Assembly: GCA_028829895.1 (NCBI GenBank)
Contig: CM054177.1
Location: 42,984,664-43,048,663 of the forward strand
DNA: 64,000 nt
Reading direction: 5' to 3'
Origin: Sinotaia quadrata
Taxonomy: Eukaryota > Mollusca > Gastropoda > Architaenioglossa > Viviparidae
Part shown: in pieces, positions 48,501-61,100 of the stretch
Numbering within the stretch: the first letter of the stretch is position 1
Layout of the letters: each line of letters starts with the position of its first letter
The notes under the pieces: generated by a model
Databases searched by the model: none
What the model was told of the DNA's origin: nothing
Seen by the model: the letters and a program-made list of their open reading frames with translations, nothing else
Program-made: the position numbers and the translations under genes

Positions 48501-51500
48501 AATCCTAGACATCTTTGTTGATTACCCTGTTTTTGTGTAAGAATATTAAAAAAGAAATTAATTCAAACTGCTCTATGGATATACAAACAAAAGCAACTAT
48601 AGGCATAGATGATTTGACTGATTAGTCTTCACAAGTTCAGTAATCTTTCATGACACTGATATATAAACAATAAAATGAGTAAGCCTGTAAAGATTGAAAC
48701 CTATCTAATGTTAGAAATGGTTACATCAGATCTTTGTAGTAAATCACATTATGTAACTAGAGATTTCAGAAAACATCTGCTGTCATTAAAATATTACATA
48801 GTCATTGACTAAGTTATAATCTATTTAGTCTGAAGACATATCACGATGTAAACAAGAAAAGAACTGTACCTGCTCATTTATTACTTTAACAAAGCAGCAA
48901 TGCTCCCATGTATAGACAGAAATCACAGATCTAGGAGTGAAACAATCAGGTTAAAGAAGAAATAATATAATCCAGCGTTGGATTACTTGATAAAATAAAA
49001 TATTACAAATATAAGATTGTCATTTTTATTTTCAAGAATAAAACTATAAACATGTGCTCATGATTTCTACATATTTAACCTACATCATCAGCAGAAAGCA
49101 TATCTCCATATGCTGATATTGAGCATCCATCAACAAGTTACCCTCCACTAGTTCCCCCCATTCATCCTTTACCTTTCATCTGTCCATGTGTGACGGTCAA
49201 GAGACCTGTATATTTAGTACATGACAAAGCGAGTATTGCACCACAGTTTGCAAGACCAGCTAATGGTACAATATTCATTATAGAATAAATGAGAAACGTT
49301 AATTAATAAAAATCGTTAATTGAAATTGAAACAGGCATAATTTGCCTAGACTCTTCTAACATTGACTGTAGAATAGTCGTGTAAAGATTTGTTTTTAGCT
49401 GCTAAAAGATAATAGTATTTTGTTTATATCTTAGAGACTTAGAAATTGTACAAAAATGTTTTGTATTTGACTGGTAACAATTACATAAAACATTAATAGC
49501 ATTTCTGTTGTACTAGAAATTGTACAGATTTATACCATTTATAATCTTATACCATGTACTTTAATTTTGTTTTTCCACATTATTTTTAATTATTTTTAAA
49601 AATGTTCTAATAGAAGTTAAATATTCAGATACATATTTCTTTTAGCTATACCTGTGATGAATTCATTATCAATGACACAGCCGCTGGTCACCTTGAGAAA
49701 CTCAGAAAATCTCTGGAATCCCTCTCTCGATTAACACAGCAGGATCATTGGTAATTCAAAGTTATCACGTATTTGTAAACAGGGTTCTTGAATGATAAAA
49801 TTGAGACTGAGTGTTCTGATTCATATGGCAGGATCATTGGTAATTCATAGCTATCACATATTTGTAAACAAGGTTCTTGTATAATAATAAATACAAACTT
49901 GATGCAATGTAGTCTGCATGTAGAGTAGGTTTATAAGTTTATGTTCAAACAACTTTTTAAAATACCCCCCCCCCCCAAAAAAAAAAAATAAAATAAAAAA
50001 ATTGTGAACTTTCACCATTATTTAGATAAAGGGATAATAAATATGCATCATTTTAACCGGTGAAAATTGCTTCCAAAGGTAGATAAAATAATATTGAAAT
50101 GAAAAAAATATGTTGTGAATTTTGTGCCTATAATGTGATTTTGTACATTTATTAAATATAAATAATTTTTTATTTTATAAAGTGTATGGGTATAGTAAGT
50201 GCACACTAATGTGCAAAATATATTTTTTGTTTGATGATTGGATTTCTGTTTTAGTTTGAATCTTGTATATGATACAGTGTCATGGCAGGTGATGTAAAAA
50301 TAACTATTATTCCTAACCTTAATTATAACAAAATTTGCAAACTGTTTGAATGAAAGACACATTTGTTAAAACTACAGTACAAACAGTGAATCAAATGACA
50401 AATTTTTCAATAAAAATAATATTATTGGTGAAAATTTACATATTTGTTATGATGACTATTGCAATTGTTTGTGATGCAAGTTGAAAGATCACAGATCATT
50501 ATATTGATAAATATAATACTTTGATAGAGATCCTTAATTTATTTTTTTAAAACAAAATAATAGTAAATTAACAATAATGCAACAAAACAATTTCATAAAA
50601 TTAGTATAGCCTTCATTCATTAATGTTGTAAATAACAAATTTTGAAGTCTGGCCAAAGTCTTGAAGTCTGGCTGATATTTGCAGGTTATGTTATCTACCT
50701 CAAAGTAAGTTTGCATAGAAATTTTGGAGCTGTAGCTTTAATAGAAGAAAATGTTATGACAGTTCAAAGTTTGACGTAAGTTGCTAAAAGGCACAGATTT
50801 CACGAAACTCCCTTTTGAAATGAGCACACAACAAAAACTATGAAACATACACAGCTTATCTTTGCTATTTCAACTCTCTGTAACACAAATATATTGCTGA
50901 TTTTTTTTAAGGATCACAGATGCATAGAAAATGAAATACAATCCTCTCAAAATAGCATTTTGTTTAAATTTCAAATGGCAAGTGGTCAAAAACTGAATAA
51001 AACATCTCTTTTGGAGCCTTGTAAAATAAAATCTACTTCATAACACCATCCAAATTTGGTTTACTTGCCCTTTGGAGTATAGACATCTATGGAATGAATT
51101 TTTAGACAATCTGTGTAGATTTATAAATATAACATCACAAAAATATAGTTTCATGCAATACATCCACACACTTGTTGAAGAGGAAAAAAGTAAAATGAAA
51201 CATTTATTATTATAATGCAGTGTTTCTAATTTCTGTAACTGACAGCATGATCATTCTAACTAAATAAAGTCATAAATTATATTTTGTACATTATATTCAT
51301 GTACTTTTAACAATTTAAAAGACAGTTCAAAACTAGCAAAACTGATACTCTCTTTAGTTTAATAAAATATTGTTACAGTGTGTGTTGTTACTATTTACAG
51401 TTTATTTTTTGTAGTTCAACAGCATTTGTAATTATTATTATCTATTTTTAATATATGTTTATTTGTTTCACAAGCAAGAAACATAAATAAGTTTGCATCA

Positions 51501-52108
51501 TGTCATATCTTGCATGAAACCAAGTTTTAATGAATGTTTAATTCATGCATAAATTCAAGAAAAGTTGAAAGTTTGTAATCTCGACCAGTTTTCAATTATT
51601 GCATCAATTACATTTTTCATTTTTAAAAAGACTAACTTGAGCTGTTTCTGAATATATGTGTAGTGTAAACGAAATGAATATTGTAATAAAGTAAAAATTT
51701 TTCATGCATTCTGGGAATTTTTGTGCGCTTGCTTTACCACCATGAAAAATTATTCTTGATTTTAGTTTTGCAATAGTTTTTATGAAATTTTGGCAATGAA
51801 AAAAAAAAAAATAAAAATATAAAAATCTTTATAATCTGCTTTTAAAAAAAAAAAGATCTGCCTGAATTTGCCTGCTGTTCTTTAAAAATGTAAGAATGCA
51901 ACTAAAGGGTTAATTGCTTTGATTGCCTCATTTGTTTTCATATTTTGAGACATTTGAACTACTTTGTCTTCATTTGGTCCTTGTAAACAGTACTAACTAT
52001 TTTCCTCTGTATCAAATAATAGAATTCTGCCTGAATTTACCTCTTGCTGTTTGTTCTTTATAAGTTGTTCTGTATTAGTTTGATTTCTGTGCAATTCTGT
52101 GTGATTCT

Positions 52109-52147
<39 letters not shown>

Positions 52148-55100
52148 GTTGTGAATATCAACATTCCTGTTTGCTTCAGCCCACCAAAACACAGGAGAGG
52201 AAGGCGAAGACGTAGGCGAGTGTCAGTAGATTCCCTTGAGAATGATAGAAAGAGAAGGAGAAAGGTAAGTAATACATAATGCAGTTCGTGGATTTATCTT
52301 TAAAGTATTGCAGCAGAAATATAAGGAGAAATGAAAATATATAGTTTCACTTTCTGAGTAAAATGTTTTATATTATTTTTAAAAAAATAGAACAAGAATG
52401 TATTCATTTGAGTCTAGGAATAATAAAAATGTAAGAATGCAACTAAAGGGTTATTTGCTTTCATTGCCTCATTTGCCAGTAGCTAAAATCTTTAAAATAG
52501 TTTAACACATAAGGGAGCTTGCCAGTAGCTAAAATCTTTAAAATAGTTTAACACATAAGGGAGCTTGCCAGTAGCTAAAATCTTTAAAATAGTTTAACAC
52601 ATAAGGGAGCTTGCCAGTAGCTAAAATCTTTGAAAATAGTTTAACACATAAGGGAGCTTGCCAGTAGCTAAAATCTTTAAAATAGTTTAACACATAAGGG
52701 AGCTTGCCAGTAGCTAAAATCTTTGAAAATAGTATAACATATAAGGGAGCTTGCCAGTAGCTAAAATCTTTAAAATAGTTTAACACATAAGGGAGCTTGC
52801 TATTAAAAGTAAAGTGCAGGTCACAGCTTATTCATCGCTGTGACATCTTTGCACAGTGGATGATTTGTGTTTCACTCAGATTGCTTTTCTCATTCTGGTT
52901 ATTAGATTTTAGGCTGTTGTAAATATTTGGATTTTGGTGAGTTGCATTATGCTGTGTAGTTAGACCTTATTTTTGCAATGCTTCCTTGCAAGAGATCAAA
53001 CCTTAATTCAGTCTCAGCGTGTGCGAAGAGTAACCATCTGACAAAGCTCATGGAACGTGGCGTACCTGGCAATACAAAATAGAAAAGTACTCTTTATTAT
53101 AATTTTTACTAAACAACATTTATGCAAGCAATGCCATGGGCAATATATAGTAATAAATTACAGCATACCATATTTAACACTTCATGAATTCTGAGATAAA
53201 ACATTTTCATTTTAATAATTATGACATTTCAGCTTGCTCTATTATTGTTTGACTTTTCCAAGTAAACAAATAATTGCAAAGCAATTTTTCAGATACAATT
53301 AAATAATAGATCTAAGTGCTAGCTTCACTGTATGTGGTGACCCTTTGCTTTGGACAAATATCCTATCTAGTATGGTCATAATATAGATAGTGATCCCTCT
53401 GCACCAGTATTTGTGAGGCCATATATTAAAAGTACATAGTCTCATATAGTTATGTAAAGGAGTCAGATTTTGTGAAATTATTATATAATTATGTCCATGC
53501 TTATAGGATATTTATTCACATCTTAGAGACATATTTAAGCTTTTGCATGTAAATCTATTTTTATTGTTTATTTTAGTATTTGACACTTGTGTTATTTGAA
53601 GTATCCCATTTCTCAGGCATTGTTTTTTCTTAAAGGAAGACAAAAAGTTCCAACGTCCACCACGAACACCTGGTCTACGCAATCTAGGAAATACTTGTTT
53701 CATGAATGCTGTTCTTCAATCTTTGAGGTAATTTAGATTGTTAAAATTTGTTGTTGATGGTATTGTGTTATTAAATTTAAGAAATAACAAAACTTCTACA
53801 TTTTATTATTTTTGTTTACAGTCTTTCACATTTTTATTACTTTTTATTTTTTTCACCATCAGCAATATTCAGCACTTTTGTGGTTATATTAAACAACTGC
53901 CATCTTTAGAGGACAAGGCTGTCAAGATCAAGAAATATAACCATACCAAGAAAACGAGAGAAGCTGGTGAAGAAATGTGAGAAGTAATTTTGTTCTGTTT
54001 ATTTTCTTTCATTGATTGATGATAAATAGTTTGTTTTGAGAGAAAATTTTCTACATTTCTTTTGTTTGATCTATCATATACATTAAATAGTACTTATGTT
54101 AGTATCATGTGTTGTTTTGGATGTTTTAATCTTCAGGACTTCATTTTATATTATACATGATGCACTGTCCTTTCCTGGAACTGTTTGCCAATGTAATTGG
54201 ACTCAGCAAATTTTAGAATTATAATTGCTAATTTCAAAAAAAAATTTTTTTTTTTTCTGTTTTCAGGCTTGTAGTTGAAGAACTAAGGAAAATACTTGTA
54301 GCACTTTGGCAAGGAAATAAGACTGCTATATCTCCAGAGTCACTTTTTTCTGTCATATGGAAAGTGGTTCCTCGTTTCAGGTAAATAGTTTGCTTTGGTG
54401 TGGATGAATGCAGATTTATCTGAGCATACATTATGTTTACCGATCACATTTACATTTAATCTTTAGACTGCCTTGGTTGCATTAGCTCATCCATGTATTT
54501 ACTCCCTCGGACTCCAACAGTAGCATTCATGTGACAGTGTTAGCAGATGAGGGCTGAACCAGAATATCCACTTATTTTGTAATAGATGCTGGTGGAAGTG
54601 AAAAAGTTAATATAAAAATAATTCAAAAGAGGCTTTCAGTTTTTATGTGGAAAATTTGTTGATGCTGTGAATAAAGGTGATGATTCCAGTAATGACACTT
54701 AAGACAGGTATGATTTTTATTTTCAAGTGTGACCTATGGAGTGAAAATGTTGGAGCCATATATCCATCCAGTGTGGTTTATAAACTTGTAACAGATTTGA
54801 GGAGCATTGATTGTTGCCACTATATTTTCAGAATTTTCTCTTCTTAGAATATTTGTTTTCCACTGAGAATAACATGCGCCAAACATATGCAGACAATAAT
54901 AGGCAATATTTCAGTTTCCTTATCAGTGTTTTCAAACCTGGCAAGACAATGTTCTAGCCAAGATGAAACAATTTTAGTGCTTTCATTGACTACTTTGATG
55001 AAATAAATGATCATTGTGTAATTTAAGCTGGCCAATCCACATACTATTTGTTGCTTTTATGTTAGATAATGATCCCTATTACAATTGATTTTTCAGAATT

Positions 55101-58100
55101 CTCTTGTAAATTTGTCCCCATATTTCTTACAACGTACTTTGCACATTTGAGTAACATTTTCATCTTACTGCAATGAAAATAATTATTTTTAAATTAAAAG
55201 TTAATTTCTCAAGACAAAACAAGAGCTATACATGTGCCTCACTAAAACTGTCAGAAATAATCTGGAAGCTGAGAAATAGTTCCAGACATTAAAATCTGGT
55301 GGTTTGAAGGTTATACAATTTTGCATATCGTGAAAATAATTTAAATTATAATGTTTATTTTAATTTATGCTAATGATAAGAAATCTCTTATTGAACTTGG
55401 ACTTTCATTGTTTAGTATGGAAATTAACCTTGTTCTCTCCCCTACATGAAAACCGTTATTATTTTTAGATTACTGTACCGCACGCATACTGATGGACTGA
55501 GAAAGTGTGCACGTGTTAAGCGCTACCGCTGGATAAGTTATGGCGGCTTGGTAAAAAAGTCGTTCAGTTGGCAACTTCTGAATAACTTCTTATTACTTTT
55601 TCACAATTATTTATTATAGACAGAACAGAGAACAAACTTTTTGTTTCATGTGCTTTTATTTTACAAAGCTTCAATATACAGAGAAAATATGAGTGTTGAA
55701 AATGTCGAAAAATTCACTAAACAACGTCACAATCAGCCATTCAGCGATTTTTGGAATACCATATAAATAATAAGCAAGTTAAACACTTTTGGACAAGGTG
55801 AGATGGAGTTGTGAGAATTCAGTATCCTATTGCATTGAAATGTATGGTTACATATACTTAAATGGGACATTGCATATAGATTTTATATTTTAAGTAAGAT
55901 ACTTTTGTCCAGACAACTGAGCAAGAGTCCACAACCATGAGCCAAAGTAATGGATGGGTTCTAGTCACCAACAATCCTGGAAGGATAATGTGAAACTATG
56001 ATGAAGCTTAAAAGTTGCCTCCCTTGTCAGTGCTTCATCACTTGTTACTTGTAGCACTTACAAATAAGTATAACTCTTTTGTAATATTCTTGTATGTATT
56101 CCAGAAAATTATATTTTATGTACCCTTAAAGTAGGCATGGTAGTGTTCGTGATGAATTTCAGCATTGACATGCAATAGAACATTGATTATCTGAACTTAT
56201 TGATCTGAACCATTGCCGCCCTACCCACCCTACAAACACGTGCGATAGTTATGCTACTTCACTAGCTGTTAGATTTCTCTTTCCACACTACTAGCCAAAA
56301 CTTCTTAGTTTTCTCTTTCCATACAGCTAGCCAAGGTCTTTGCAAATCAAGATAGTTCACACTGTTCCATTCTATTGGACATTAGTGATACTATTCATTA
56401 GGATGTAAAGATATCCTTCCCAATTCTGTTGCTTAATGCATTTGTTTCCTATAATTTATTCAAAGATATATGCAGTGCAGTGTAAAAATAGTCTTAATTT
56501 ATCATTACAGGAGTTAGAAATCAAATTTTGGCTTTAGCAACTGTGGATTCAGGACAGTTTCCAGTCACCTTGATGTGTCATTGTCTGTTGGGATTGTGAT
56601 AGGGGATGGTGTTTTGTATATTTTAAAAATAAACATGAGTAATAATCTTGCACACAATAATTGTAGGACTAATTACACATTATTTCATATAAACTAGTTA
56701 ATCTCATGTATGTTTGATCTGAACTGCTTGATTAACTGAACCTATCATTTTGTGGTTCCTGTGAGGGAAGAAGTTATCAAAAAATAAAAGGACTTTCGTT
56801 ATGAAGACTTGGTTAAATGATGGAAAAGTATTGTTGTTTTGTGTGCTAAAACTAATCATTGTGTTTTGTTTTGTCCTCAGGGGTTACCAGCAGCAGGATG
56901 CACATGAGTTCATGCGATATCTGTTAGACAGATTGCATTGTGAACTTTTACAGCTTTTGCCATACCCATCATCCAACAGTCCCTTTATAACACCAAAAGG
57001 CACCTCTACTATTGTTACGGCAATTTTTGGTGGTTTGTTGCAGAATGAAGTCAATTGCCTCATCTGTGGCACAGAGTCTAAAAAACATGATCCATTTCTA
57101 GGTAAATTTGGAACTCCACTGTTGATATGCATAGCTTCTGTGTTGGTTTGTTTTCCTCTCACATTACCAAATTTCTAGTTCTTTAGAATACATCTCTTAA
57201 AGAGATGTTATTTTATATCTAACCTCATATTCTTTATTTATAATTTAAAAAAAATATACCAGTTGTATGATCAGTGCAGGAAAAATGCATTTGTTACTAA
57301 TGATAAAAGAATTTTGAATTGAAGGCCTATCTATTCTTGCATGGAAAAAAACATAAAGCAGTTTCTGTTAGGTCTGTTATGAAACTTGGTACACTTAGAC
57401 TACTGTGTTAAAAGAAAAATGCTTTCAATTAAAATTAGAGGAGTGTAAAAGAAAACAGAAGATTGACACAAAAATTGGTTGAAATTTCAGAAGATACCAA
57501 GTTTATCTCACTCATGCATTCTATACTGAATTTTTTATTACAGTGCTAGAATTAGCAACATATACCAACTTCAAAATGAAGCAAGTTTAAAAAATATTCA
57601 AATCCATTTATGAAACTTCAACCATTTACAGTAAATTAGATAATAAATGTGATTTTTGTGTGAAAATTATTTTTAAGGGTTGTATAAATAAAATACTACA
57701 TTTTCAAAAGTGAAAAATATTTTTGTTGAATTTTATGTGCCAATAACTTGTCATTATACACTAATTATAATATTTACATATAATTTTGCATTTTATAATA
57801 ATTGGTGAAAATTATTTTTAAAGAAAAAATATTGAAATATGAAAAATAATTTTGTTAAATTTTTATATCTGCCTTTGACTTGCCCGTTTACATTTATTAG
57901 GTGCTTATAGTTTTTTTAATTTTATAAATATGTGGGTATTGTAAGTGTATAAATATAAATGTGAATTTTATATTGTATTAAGTATAAGCAAGACACTGAA
58001 GATTGTTGGCTATTCTATAGACATATAGTGACAAGCTTGAAATTGTTTCCTTCTGCGTAGCACACTTGATTCAATTTTTTGCAGTAGTATAACAAGTAAC

Positions 58101-61100
58101 AATTACTTTTAAAACTGATGATACAACATCAACAAGTATGCATACATGCACACATGCACTTGCATTTTAACATGATCATATCTTCATCACATAGCTTTCC
58201 TAAATCAATTAGTTATTTCCATATCATTTGATCAGCAGCCATTATTTTGCAAGAGTAAAGTTAACACTAAAAACTTAGTTGCACTTGTGCAAACAAACAA
58301 ACAAACAAACAAAAATAATTTGATCATGTGGAAAAGAAAAAAAGTTTATATTTATTATGTAGAATGTCTTCCTCATTAATTTATTTTTAAAAAGTATCAT
58401 GAGGTTTGAAATAGGTATTTCTTTTCTTTCAGATCTTTCCCTAGATATACCAAATCAGTTTGTAATGCGCAACTCAAAACCCAAAGAAGGAGAACCAGTT
58501 TGCAGACTCTCAGGTGAGTAAAGATATTTCATAACCTCTCAAATTTACTTTATTTTTGTATTTTCTATGAAGTTTAATTCTGTTGCTTTGCATGTTTGTA
58601 CAATTTTCTCTTATAAAAATGTGTTTATACTTATCAGATTGTCTGCGGAGTTTTACCGATGTGGAAGAGCTTGAAGAATCAGAACTCTACATGTGTGGCA
58701 GTTGTAAACAGCGCCAGCGTTCCACAAAGAAATTTTGGATCAGACGTTTGCCAAATGTATGTTTATTTCACTTTCTTACAATATTAAAGATTGTTAACCA
58801 ACATTTTCTAATTGTTTTCTGTGTTCTGACTGAACATAAAAACAATTATGACCTATAAAGTTAGGTTTATTTTACACATGGGGTGCAGTATATACTTTTT
58901 ATACAGTTATCTGAATAATATTTGAAAAGATTATCAGTAAATGACAACAGTCTAGCATGATCTTGATTGTTATGCTGTATTAATCATCAGTTGTTATAAA
59001 CATGTAAATGATTATCGTTTAGTAAAACTGTATTTTTGAGAACTGGTTTGAAAATGGTTTGTAAGATAGATATATATTGAAACATTTCCTTTTTTCCTGA
59101 CCTCCAAACAGATTTTTTAAATTACAATCCTCTGTTGACATGGAAAGTAGGTGGTTAGTATTTAAGAGATTCAATCTCAAGATTTGACAAATGTAAGTAA
59201 ATAATGATCAGTGCCTTTAAATTCATTTGTTCCATGATTTTTTATTTAGTCTTGCAAGACCTGAAAAAGTTTTGCTTCAAACCTGTGCAGAAAGACTTGA
59301 CAAAACTTGTGTCTTGCCATACTAAATAAAAGTCATGGAACAAATGAATTTAAAGGCACTTTTAAAACAGAAGATTTATTATGAACTTAGTTGCTCATTA
59401 GGTCAAGAAAAAGATGCCTTTAATTTAGCTATATTTTTACATCCAGTCAGATGATTACATTAAGTAAGTGCATAAACCCTACATATTTCTGCATTATTTA
59501 TTAACTGATGTTTGAATAAGGGCACTTGTAGTTGCATATTGGTGTAATCATATTTTTATGTAAAGAAAGAATAAATAAAATATTTTTTGTCATTGAATTG
59601 GATGTTAGCTTGTATACTTTAAAATATATTTTTTCACCTTAGTTTTAATTTAAAAGAATTGATATAAGTATAACTCTTAATGCTGGGTGAATAGACAGTT
59701 AAAGAATGATTATAAAACATACACTAAACATTTCATTTAAAAAAGTCTGACCTTACTGATTCATATTACCAAAGGTATTATTATTTTTATTTTTTTTTGA
59801 CGGGATACCTTAGATGATACCTATGCTGATTTGGGATATAATACATTTTATCTGTGTAGTTGATATATAATTCTGTTAAATAATTGATTAGGGTACCTTC
59901 TTGCTGGCTGATAACCATTTGGGAATATAGTTGTCACGAGGAAGAGGCCTAGTGCCAAAATATTTTTTTTTAATTTGTTGTTTATGCCGACCGCCATGTT
60001 CTAAGGGAGGTAATAACCCGCTGAATAGCTATATCTTTTTAAAATCATTATTTGCCAAGAAGGCAACTGCTCAATAATATTTTTGAGAGTATATAAAAGT
60101 TCACCTATGTTTCTCTAGTAAGCAATTAAAGGATTGACAGTACATTTGGCAATAAGTTATTGAGTGTATTTCATAAGTATATCTTGCTATATTTGAAATT
60201 TGTGTGTATTATGAATGCAGTTGATTATGCATTGTATGAGAATCGCCATTGCATGTGTGAAACATTAATTTAAAAACAGTTCAAAACGAGCAAAATTAAT
60301 GTGTTGCTATTGTTAATAATAATCAATTATATAATTTTGTCAGTAAAGTCTGTATGGTACTTTTTCAATATACTTTAGGATATCCTTTAAGTATTTTGAC
60401 AGCAATATTTGTTCAGTCTGTTCTAAATCAGGAGATGAACAGTTCTTCCAGCTGAAAAGTTAGATGTATTGCTTGAAACTACATTTTTGAGATGTTTTAT
60501 TTCTGAATCTATACAAAAAGATTGTCTAAAAATTCATCCTATAAATGTCTATACTCCAGAGAGCAAGTATACCAAATTTAGATGGTGTAAATGAAGTAGT
60601 TTTTATTTTACAAGACTCCAAAAGAGATTTTATTTAGTTTTTGACCACTTGCCATTTGAAAATTTAAACAAAATACTATTTTGAGAGCACAGTATTTCAT
60701 TTTCTGTGCATCTGTGATCCTTAAAAAATGGTCAGCAATATATTTGTGTTACAGAGAGTTGAAATAGCAAAGATGAGCTGTGTATGTTTCATAGTTTTTG
60801 TTGTGTGGTCATTTTAAATAGGATTTAGTGAAATCTGTGTTTTTCTACAATTTATGTCAAACTTTGAACTGTCATAACTTTTTTTTATTAAAGCTAATGC
60901 TCCAAAATTTTGTATGCAAACTTACTTTGAGATAGATAACTTACCTGTTTGGTAAAGATATAACAGTTTGTTTTCTGAGTGAAGCTGTCTGACTTTGTTG
61001 GGGAATGCAACCTTGGAGTATATCATTTGCATTAACATGGTATTATTGCTGTCCGACTTTGTTGAGAAATGCAACCTTGGAGTATATTATTTGCATTAAC

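Larger units (their letters stand above)
51886..52475. repeat. Direct repeats flanking USP3 exon 5
   Basis: AAATGTAAGAATGCAACTAA plus AGGGTTAATTGCTTTGATTG at 51,886-51,935 recurs at 52,427-52,475 with two changes. The pair brackets exon 5. A related CTGCCTGAATTT phrase also occurs twice on the left side (about 51,857 and 52,026). Confidence 0.85.

Noticed and set aside
52471..52800. Regularly repeated units resembling a CRISPR array
   Set aside because: There are no unique spacers; the units are contiguous tandem repeats in a eukaryotic intron.
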